Part shown: in pieces, positions 1 through 4,762 of the stretch | Layout: the number at the start of each line of letters is the position of its first letter | How positions within the stretch are numbered: the first letter of the stretch is position 1 | NCBI GenBank assembly: GCA_019243075.1 | Contig: JAFAUV010000073.1 | Coordinates: forward strand, 1 to 7,610 | Length of the DNA: 7,610 nucleotides | Reading direction: 5' to 3' | Source of the DNA: Bradyrhizobium sp. | GTDB lineage: Bacteria > Pseudomonadota > Alphaproteobacteria > Rhizobiales > Xanthobacteraceae | Program-made: the position numbers and the translations under genes | The notes under the pieces: model-generated | Database searches by the model: none | What the model was told of the DNA's origin: nothing | What the model saw: the letters and a program-made list of their open reading frames with translations, nothing else

Positions 1-322
1 CCTTGGTGTTGCCGCGGCTCTCCAGCGCGATCAGCGCACCTCGGTGTCCGCAGCGGTTCTCGAACGCATAGAGCTCGCCGTCCGCGTCGCGGGCAACGAT
101 GACCGGAACGTCGCCGACGAAGGTGGTGATGAAGTCGCCGGTGTTCCTCACCTCGACCGACAGGCATAGGTAATTCCAGCTCGGCCCCCGGAAGATGCGT
201 TGCTGCTCCGCGGCATAGATGTCGCGATCCTGGAAAATCCAGAAGGGCACGCGCGTCACGCCATCGCCCGGCCAGACGCGACCGCCGGTCTCGCGGGTCG
301 TGCGGTTGACCTGATTGAGCAT
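1..322 (-). CDS. Rieske aromatic-ring-hydroxylating dioxygenase, large (alpha) subunit, N-terminal fragment
   Basis: Reading the minus strand from ATG at 322-320 gives an open frame of 107 codons that runs off the left edge, so the 3' part is missing. The N-terminus contains TRVPFWIFQDRDIY and a stretch like QRIFRGPSWNYLCL, the usual lead-in of large subunits in the anthranilate/salicylate hydroxylase type of Rieske oxygenase. It is followed by the first half of the Rieske [2Fe-2S] motif, C91-G-H93-R-G (bases 38-52). The second Cys-His pair and the mononuclear iron site lie outside the window. Such subunits catalyse NAD(P)H-dependent dihydroxylation or monohydroxylation of aromatic acids in the cytoplasm, with a small subunit, ferredoxin and reductase. 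The start is well supported by GGGAGG four bases upstream. The gene is divergent from the IclR regulator at 418, its likely controller. The substrate cannot be read from this fragment. Confidence 0.9.
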   Translation of the reverse strand, partial: MLNQVNRTTRETGGRVWPGDGVTRVPFWIFQDRDIYAAEQQRIFRGPSWNYLCLSVEVRNTGDFITTFVGDVPVIVARDADGELYAFENRCGHRGALIALESRGNTK

Positions 323-326
323 GGGA

Positions 327-332
327 CCTCCC
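327..332 (-). promoter_or_regulatory. Ribosome binding site of the dioxygenase gene
   Basis: The minus strand reads GGGAGG, then TCCC, then ATG. This is a strong Shine-Dalgarno match with a spacing of four bases, and it fixes the start of the dioxygenase gene at base 322. Confidence 0.75.
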
Positions 333-369
333 GTGGCGAGCAGCACTTGCCATTGACCAGCGCTGCGTT

Positions 370-394
370 TTGTTCGAATATCGAACAATTGTTC
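370..394. promoter_or_regulatory. Candidate operator: three TTGTTC half-sites in the divergent intergenic region
   Basis: Bases 370-388 are a perfect inverted repeat: TTGTTCGA, spacer ATA, TCGAACAA. A third half-site, TTGTTC at 389-394, directly abuts it, so the first and third are direct repeats 19 bases apart, and GAACAATTGTTC (383-394) is itself a perfect palindrome. PcaU and PobR, close relatives of the regulator encoded next door, are known to bind a palindrome plus one extra direct half-site. The element lies between two divergent genes, 24-48 bases before the regulator's ATG and 48-72 bases before the dioxygenase's ATG, where it could control both. Binding by this regulator is inferred. 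Confidence 0.55.
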
Positions 395-398
395 AGGC

Positions 399-404
399 TA
401 AAAT
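399..404 (+). promoter_or_regulatory. Possible -10 element of the IclR-type regulator gene
   Basis: TAAAAT is close to the sigma-70 consensus TATAAT and stands out in GC-rich DNA. It lies just downstream of the three-half-site element, so a bound regulator would cover the -35 region. No good -35 hexamer is found 16-18 bases upstream. If used, transcription would begin only a few bases before ATG 418, giving an almost leaderless mRNA. That would fit the lack of a Shine-Dalgarno sequence there. Confidence 0.25.
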
Positions 405-417
405 CGCTCTCATCGCC

Positions 418-1215
418 ATGGCTGTCAATACAAGCGCGGACGGGAACCAGGCTGTAGACGCGGGACGCCTGCCCGAAGGCATGGGCGGTCTCGCCAAGGG
501 CCTCGCGATCATCGAGGCGTTTTCCCCGCATCGGACGCGCATGACGGTCTCCGAGGCCGCGCTGGCATCAGCGACCTCGCGCGCGTCGGCGCGTCGATGC
601 CTGCTGACGCTGACGGAACTCGGCTATCTCGAGTTCGACGGGAAATATTTTCGCCCGCAGCCGCGACTTCTGGCACTCAGCGCCGCCTATTCCGGCGCGC
701 GCTCGCTGCCGCAGATCGCGCAACCGTTCCTGGCCGCGGCGCGCGACGAACTGCACGAATCGATTTCGCTCGCGGTATTGGATCGCGACGCTGCGCTGTT
801 TGTCGCACGCGCCGAAGCCGAGCGGCTGGTGACCACGGGCATTGCCGTCGGCACCCGCATCGATCTCTATTGTTCCGCGACGGGCAGGGTGTTGCTGTCG
901 CCCTGGTCCGACGAACGTCTGTCGGCCTATCTCGACCGCGCGAAGATCGAAGCGCGCACCAGGCACTCGCTGGTCAGAAAGACAGCGCTGCGCGATGCCG
1001 TGCGGGGCGCAAGGGCGCAAGGTTACGCCTTCACCGATCAGGAGCTCGAGATCGGGCTGCGATCCGTCGCGATACCCGTGGCGGATTCCCGCGGCGCGGT
1101 CGTGGCGGCGATGAGCGCCAGCGCCTCGACGGCGCGCGTCTCCCTCCAGCAGATGGTCAAGAGCTTCGTGCCGGTATTGAGGGCGAATGCCGATGGCCTC
1201 GGACGGGCATTGTAG
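418..1215 (+). CDS. IclR-family transcriptional regulator, PcaR/PcaU/PobR subfamily
   Basis: This is a 265-residue cytoplasmic DNA-binding regulator. The N-terminal winged helix-turn-helix (about residues 24-88) shows GGLAKGLAIIEAF, then RMTVSEAA and SRASARRCLLTLTELGYL, which is the hallmark of the PcaR/PcaU/PobR group. The rest (about 95-262) is the IclR effector-binding domain, with the typical LYCSATGRVLLS segment and a DQELEIGLRSVAIPV segment. Family members respond to aromatic acids or ring-cleavage intermediates and control adjacent catabolic genes. The divergent dioxygenase is the obvious target, and the repeats at 370-394 are a likely operator, which would also give autoregulation. 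The frame stays open back to a TTG at 370, but that codon lies inside the operator, so ATG 418 is preferred. No clear Shine-Dalgarno precedes it, and the next ATG (481) is also poorly placed. The inducer is unknown. Confidence 0.92.
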   Translation: MAVNTSADGNQAVDAGRLPEGMGGLAKGLAIIEAFSPHRTRMTVSEAALASATSRASARRCLLTLTELGYLEFDGKYFRPQPRLLALSAAYSGARSLPQIAQPFLAAARDELHESISLAVLDRDAALFVARAEAERLVTTGIAVGTRIDLYCSATGRVLLSPWSDERLSAYLDRAKIEARTRHSLVRKTALRDAVRGARAQGYAFTDQELEIGLRSVAIPVADSRGAVVAAMSASASTARVSLQQMVKSFVPVLRANADGLGRAL

Positions 1216-1228
1216 GTGACGGCTCTCC

Positions 1229-1257
1229 GAGCAGGCCGCTGGAGAGAGCAGGCCGCT
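1229..1257. repeat. 12-base direct repeat just after the regulator gene
   Basis: GAGCAGGCCGCT occurs at 1229-1240 and again at 1246-1257, a period of 17 bases. CTCTCC (1223-1228) and GGAGAG (1241-1246) flank the first copy as a 6-base inverted repeat. There is no T-run. It could be a small duplication in the 3' untranslated region or a weak binding site. Confidence 0.6.
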
Positions 1258-1274
1258 TTGGAGAATTTCGGGCT

Positions 1275-1304
1275 GAACAAAGCGCCCGTTCCACCGGTTT
1301 GTTC
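1275..1304. repeat. Inverted repeat GAACAAA / TTTGTTC upstream of soxC
   Basis: Seven-base perfect arms at 1275-1281 and 1298-1304 are separated by 16 bases. The arms contain GAACAA/TTGTTC, the same six-base half-site seen three times at 370-394, here facing outward. It may be a second site for the IclR-type regulator or for another dimeric regulator. It lacks the GC-rich stem and T-run of a terminator. Confidence 0.45.
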
Positions 1305-1377
1305 TGCTCCCGGTCCAAGTAAAAAATTGACCGAGAATGCAGCATGGCGGAAGCTGAACGGCGATCTGCCATGTCGG

Positions 1378-1411
1378 CCGGCGGGCACTATGAACTGCGC
1401 TGCCCTGCCGG
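1378..1411 (+). other. GC-rich hairpin in the soxC leader
   Basis: CCGGCGGGCA (1378-1387) can pair with TGCCCTGCCGG (1401-1411), giving a 10-base-pair stem with one bulged T (1406) and a 13-base loop. It ends 39 bases before the soxC Shine-Dalgarno. No T-run follows, so it is not a standard terminator. It could be an mRNA leader structure or chance in GC-rich DNA. Confidence 0.35.
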
Positions 1412-1450
1412 AGTTGGATTCGTCGGCGTAGTTCGCATTGGCTCAAATCA

Positions 1451-1456
1451 GGGAGG
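1451..1456 (+). promoter_or_regulatory. Ribosome binding site deciding the soxC start
   Basis: GGGAGG lies five bases before an in-frame TTG at 1462. The only nearby ATG in frame (1501) has no recognisable Shine-Dalgarno. This site therefore argues for the TTG start and a protein 13 residues longer at the N-terminus. Confidence 0.55.
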
Positions 1457-1461
1457 CTGAT

Positions 1462-2757
1462 TTGTCGGTTCAAGAACGGTCCGACCGCAAGTCGGGCATC
1501 ATGAAGAGGTCCCGCAGGGACGTCCTGCGTCGCGGCTCCGTGCTGGCGGGCTCCGCCCTCGCCGGCGCGGTGCTGCCGGAAAGCGCGCACGCCGCAGGCG
1601 AGGCCGACAAGAATTTACCGCCCAACATTCCGGAGTGGATGAAGAGCCCCGGCGCCGATGTCGGCAGTGAACTCTACGGAACGCCGTCGCTTTTCGAGAA
1701 GAAGGTGGTTCGCAACGTTCCGAAGGACCTAAAGCAATACACATCGGCCTCGTGCCGAACGCCCCTGCAGGATCTCGACGGCATCATCACGCCGAACGGC
1801 CTGTTCTATGAGCGCCACCATGGCGGAATCCCGACCATCGATCCGGCCGAACATCGGCTGCTGATCCATGGCCTGGTTGAAAGGCCGCTCATTCTCACCA
1901 TGGACGATGTCAGGCGCTTTCCCTCGCAGTCGCGCATTCATTTCATCGAATGCTCGGGCAATCCGGCCTATGACGCGATCTACGGCAAGACGGCTTCGGA
2001 TCTGGTCGGGCTGGTCAGTTGTGCCGAATGGACCGGCGTTCCCTTGAAGACGGTGCTGGAGGAGGCGGGTCTGAAGCCGCAAGCAAAATGGGTCATCGCG
2101 GAGGGCGCCGATGCGGCAGCACTCACGCGCAGCATCCCGATCGAAAAATGCCTCGACGACGCCATGCTGGTCTACAGCCAGAACGGCGAGCGGCTGCGTC
2201 CGGCACAAGGCTATCCGTTGCGGGTGCTCCTTCCCGGGTTCGAGGGCAATATGAACGTGAAATGGCTGCGCCGCCTGCACGCAACGGACGAGCCGGCCTA
2301 TTCGCGCGAGGAGACATCGAAATATACGGACTCGATGCCCGACGGAAAGGCGCGGCAATTCACCTTCTACATGGAGGCCAAGTCGATCATCACGCGCCCA
2401 TCCGGAACGCACAAGATCGAAAAAGGCTTCAACGAGATCACGGGCATTGCCTGGAGCGGTCACGGCAGGATCGTCGGCGTCGAAGTCTCGGTGGATGAGG
2501 GGCGGAGCTGGGCGCCGGCACAGCTTCAGGCCCCGGTGCTGACCCGTGCGCTGACGCGCTTCCGCTTTCCCTGGTACTGGGACGGTGAGCCTGCGGTCAT
2601 CATGAGCCGTGCCACCGACGAGAGCGGCTATGTGCAGCCGACATTTGCCGAGCTGACCAAGGTACGCGGACTGAACTCGTTCTATCACAACAACGCCATC
2701 TTGCCCTGGCGGGTCGCCACCTCCGGCGAAGTGAGCAATGCCAATGTCAAAGCTTGA
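1462..2757 (+). CDS. soxC: SoxC-type sulfane dehydrogenase / sulfite dehydrogenase molybdenum subunit
   Basis: This is a periplasmic molybdopterin enzyme of the sulfite oxidase family. From the TTG start it has 431 residues, about the usual SoxC length. The N-terminus carries a Tat signal, SRRDVLRRG at 17-25 (twin arginines R18-R19), then a hydrophobic stretch and a likely cleavage site after SAHA (residue 44), as expected for a cofactor-loaded enzyme. The molybdopterin domain spans about 125-290 and includes HFIECSGNPAY, where C164 is the expected molybdenum ligand. A C-terminal dimerisation domain spans about 296-405 (ITGIAWSGHGRIVGVEVSVD segment). In the classical Sox system SoxCD removes six electrons from the sulfane sulfur bound to SoxY. 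Relatives oxidise sulfite directly, and the sequence alone does not decide between these. The end overlaps soxD by 20 bases. ATG 1501 is an alternative start that still keeps the Tat motif. Confidence 0.92.
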   Translation: MSVQERSDRKSGIMKRSRRDVLRRGSVLAGSALAGAVLPESAHAAGEADKNLPPNIPEWMKSPGADVGSELYGTPSLFEKKVVRNVPKDLKQYTSASCRTPLQDLDGIITPNGLFYERHHGGIPTIDPAEHRLLIHGLVERPLILTMDDVRRFPSQSRIHFIECSGNPAYDAIYGKTASDLVGLVSCAEWTGVPLKTVLEEAGLKPQAKWVIAEGADAAALTRSIPIEKCLDDAMLVYSQNGERLRPAQGYPLRVLLPGFEGNMNVKWLRRLHATDEPAYSREETSKYTDSMPDGKARQFTFYMEAKSIITRPSGTHKIEKGFNEITGIAWSGHGRIVGVEVSVDEGRSWAPAQLQAPVLTRALTRFRFPWYWDGEPAVIMSRATDESGYVQPTFAELTKVRGLNSFYHNNAILPWRVATSGEVSNANVKA

Positions 2758-3310
2758 AACGTCGGCGGCGCTGCTGCTTGCTGCCGTGATCAGCTCGGCG
2801 GCTCATGCCGAAAGCAGCAAATACGGCATCGGTCGCCTTGCCACCGATCGGGAAGTCGCAGGCTGGGATATCGACATCGGCCGAGACGGCAGGGGACTGC
2901 CGCCGGGCGGCGGCTCCGTTCAGGACGGGCGCAAGCTTTTCGAAGAGAAATGCGCGTCCTGTCACGGAGAAAAGGCCGAGGGCGGCATCGGCGACAGGCT
3001 TGTCGGCGGGCAGGGGACGCTCACCTCCGCCAAACCGGTGAAGACGGTCGGCAGTTTCTGGCCCTACGCGCCGACGCTGTTCGACTATATCCGCAGGGCG
3101 ATGCCGATGAACGCGCCGCAATCCCTGAGCAACCAGGAGGTCTATGCGCTGTCGGCCTATATCCTGAACCTGAACGGTCTGGTTCCCGACAATGCGACGC
3201 TCGACGCCAAATCGCTCGCCGAAATCAAGATGCCGAACCGGGATGGCTTCGTCCCCGATCCCAGGCCCGACGTGAAGAACGAGGCGTGCAGCAAGGATTG
3301 CAAGAACTGA
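2738..3310 (+). CDS. soxD: SoxD-type monohaem cytochrome c, partner of SoxC (short form)
   Basis: This 190-residue periplasmic cytochrome c should accept electrons from the SoxC molybdenum site. A Sec signal peptide (hydrophobic LLLAAVISSAAHA) probably ends near residue 24. Next come YGIGRLATDREVAGWDIDI and GRGLPPGGGSVQDG, both typical of the SoxD N-terminal domain. The single haem motif is C72-A-S-C-H76 (bases 2951-2965). The likely axial ligand is M122 or M124 in RAMPMNAPQSL, followed by VYALSAYILNLN and KMPNRDGFVPDPRPDV. Classical SoxD of Paracoccus is about twice as long with two haems, so this corresponds to its N-terminal half only. The frame closes cleanly and gives no sign of decay. 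The C-terminus ends with C-x3-C (EACSKDCKN). Overlap with soxC suggests translational coupling. ATG 2744 is an equally possible start. Confidence 0.87.
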   Translation: MPMSKLETSAALLLAAVISSAAHAESSKYGIGRLATDREVAGWDIDIGRDGRGLPPGGGSVQDGRKLFEEKCASCHGEKAEGGIGDRLVGGQGTLTSAKPVKTVGSFWPYAPTLFDYIRRAMPMNAPQSLSNQEVYALSAYILNLNGLVPDNATLDAKSLAEIKMPNRDGFVPDPRPDVKNEACSKDCKN

Positions 3311-3350
3311 GTTGCGCGCCGGGGTGCCGGTCTTCGCCTTGAACCATCTT

Positions 3351-3356
3351 GGAGGG
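3351..3356 (+). promoter_or_regulatory. Ribosome binding site of the oxidoreductase gene
   Basis: GGAGGG lies six bases before ATG 3363. This selects that start over the in-frame TTG at 3312, which would add 17 unconserved residues and begins one base after the soxD stop. Confidence 0.75.
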
Positions 3357-3362
3357 TTGAAG

Positions 3363-4760
3363 ATGACCCGGACTTTCGATGCAATCGTGATCGGCGCGGG
3401 GCAGGCCGGACCCCCGCTCGCCGGCCGCCTGACCGCGAGCGGGATGAAGGTCGCCATCATCGAGCGCGACAAGTTCGGCGGCACCTGCGTCAACACCGGC
3501 TGCATGCCCACCAAGACATTGGTGGCGAGCGCCTATGCGGCGCATCTGGCGCGGCGCGGCGCCGACTATGGCATCGTGCTGGATCAGCCGGTCCGTCTTG
3601 ACATGCGCAAGGTGAGGAGCCGGGCGGCGACGGTTACCGCCAACGCCAGCAGGAGCGTCGAGAACTGGCTGCGCAACATGAAGGGCTGCACGGTCTTTCA
3701 AGGATCGGCCCGGTTCGAGGGGCCAAAGGAGGTCAGGGTCGGTCCGGAGCTACTCTCAGCCCCCCGCATCTTCATCAATGTCGGCGGACGTGCGGTCGTG
3801 CCCGATCTGCCGGGCCTTGACGAGATATCCTATCTCACCAACAGCTCGATGCTGGAGCTCGAGCGCGTGCCCGAGCATCTCGTCGTGATCGGCGGCAGTT
3901 ACATCGGCCTCGAATTCGCGCAGATGTACCGGCGTTTCGGCGCCGAGGTGACGGTCGTCGAGATGGGACCGCGGCTGGTCGGCCGCGAAGATCCCGACAT
4001 ATCCGATGCCGTGCGCGATATTCTTGAGAAGGAAGGTATCCATGTCCGCACCTCAGCCGAATGCATCCGCTTTGCCAAAGGAAATCCGAAGGGCCAGCCC
4101 GGCATCCGTGTCGGCGTCGATTGCACGCAGGGTGATCCGGAAATCCTCGGTTCCGACGTGCTGCTCGCCGTCGGCCGGCGGCCCAATACCGGCGATCTCG
4201 GGCTCGACCGTGCCGGCGTCGCGCTCGATCATCGCGGATATATTATGGTCAACGAAGGCCTGCAGACCAACGTCGCCGGCATCTGGGCGCTTGGCGACTG
4301 CAACGGTCGCGGCGCATTCACGCACACCGCCTACAATGACTACGAGATCGTCGCCGCCAATCTGCTGGATGGGGAGAACCGGCGCGTCAGCGATCGCGTC
4401 TCCGGATACGCACTCTTCATCGATCCGCCGCTCGGGCGAGCCGGCATGACCGAAGCCCAGGTGCGCGCCCGCGGCAAGCCTTATCTCTCATCCACGCGGC
4501 CGATGACCCGTGTCGGCCGCGCGGTCGAGAAGGACGAGACGCTTGGCTTCATGAAGGTGCTTGCCGATCCCGCAACCAAGGAGATCCTCGGCGCGGCGAT
4601 CCTCGGCACCGGCGGCGATGAGGCGATCCACGGCATCCTCGACGCCATGAACGCGAAGACCCCCTACGATCGGCTCCGCTGGGCCGTGCCGATCCATCCG
4701 ACCGTGTCCGAATTGATCCCGACGCTGCTGCTCGGCTTGCAGCCCGCACCGGCCTCTTGA
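3363..4760 (+). CDS. FAD-dependent pyridine nucleotide-disulfide oxidoreductase (Lpd / glutathione reductase / MerA-like)
   Basis: This 465-residue cytoplasmic flavoprotein has the full class I layout. FAD binds at FDAIVIGAGQAGPPLAGRL (G11-x-G13-x2-G16). The redox-active disulfide is GGTC42-VNTG-C47MPTK. A second nucleotide fold starts at GGSYIGLEFAQ (177-187) and ends its second strand with E200, which suggests NADH over NADPH. The second FAD motif is IWALGDCNG (D312). The dimerisation domain carries IHPTVSE, giving the catalytic pair H445/E450. That pair matches lipoamide dehydrogenase and glutathione reductase rather than MerA, and the C-terminal cysteine pair of MerA is absent. Automatic annotation as mercuric reductase would therefore be doubtful. 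The true substrate is probably a small disulfide or a lipoyl-type group. The 52-base gap after soxD suggests co-transcription. No signal peptide is present, so it works on the opposite side of the membrane from SoxCD. Confidence 0.92.
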   Translation: MTRTFDAIVIGAGQAGPPLAGRLTASGMKVAIIERDKFGGTCVNTGCMPTKTLVASAYAAHLARRGADYGIVLDQPVRLDMRKVRSRAATVTANASRSVENWLRNMKGCTVFQGSARFEGPKEVRVGPELLSAPRIFINVGGRAVVPDLPGLDEISYLTNSSMLELERVPEHLVVIGGSYIGLEFAQMYRRFGAEVTVVEMGPRLVGREDPDISDAVRDILEKEGIHVRTSAECIRFAKGNPKGQPGIRVGVDCTQGDPEILGSDVLLAVGRRPNTGDLGLDRAGVALDHRGYIMVNEGLQTNVAGIWALGDCNGRGAFTHTAYNDYEIVAANLLDGENRRVSDRVSGYALFIDPPLGRAGMTEAQVRARGKPYLSSTRPMTRVGRAVEKDETLGFMKVLADPATKEILGAAILGTGGDEAIHGILDAMNAKTPYDRLRWAVPIHPTVSELIPTLLLGLQPAPAS

Positions 4761-4762
4761 GC

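Larger units (their letters stand above)
1216..1461. other. Non-coding region between the regulator and soxC
   Basis: I see no convincing gene in these 246 bases. The stretch must hold the regulator's 3' end and probably the soxC promoter, but I could not find a good -35/-10 pair: TTGACC at 1327-1332 has no matching -10. It contains a 12-base direct repeat (1229-1257), a GAACAAA/TTTGTTC inverted repeat (1275-1304) and a GC-rich hairpin (1378-1411), each listed separately. None has the T-run of a typical intrinsic terminator. Confidence 0.6.

Noticed and set aside
353..358. TTGACC as a -35 box for the regulator (a second TTGACC lies at 1327-1332)
   Set aside because: Neither hexamer has an acceptable -10 element at 16-19 bases, so neither is annotated as a promoter.
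200..457. 85-codon plus-strand open frame across the divergent promoter region
   Set aside because: It covers the dioxygenase N-terminus in antisense and the operator region, and it resembles nothing I recognise.
1216..1461. Small RNA or small gene between the regulator and soxC
   Set aside because: The 71-codon frame starting at 1216 lacks a Shine-Dalgarno and recognisable content, and no promoter-terminator pair for a small RNA could be identified.
568..1590. 340-codon open frame on the minus strand across the regulator gene
   Set aside because: It lies antisense to a clear IclR-family gene, shows no recognisable domain and is rich in Arg, Ala and Gln. It is a by-product of GC-rich codon use.
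1729..2688. 319-codon minus-strand open frame opposite soxC
   Set aside because: soxC is well supported on the other strand, and the antisense translation shows no family features or good start signal.
2738..3310. Truncated soxD pseudogene
   Set aside because: The gene has a signal peptide, haem motif, axial Met candidates and a clean stop followed by a new ribosome binding site and gene. I saw no frameshifted second haem domain downstream.
3363..4760. Mercuric reductase (merA) assignment
   Set aside because: The fold and CVNTGC motif fit, but the C-terminal cysteine pair is absent, the IHPTVSE dyad of lipoamide or glutathione reductase is present, and no other mer gene is nearby.
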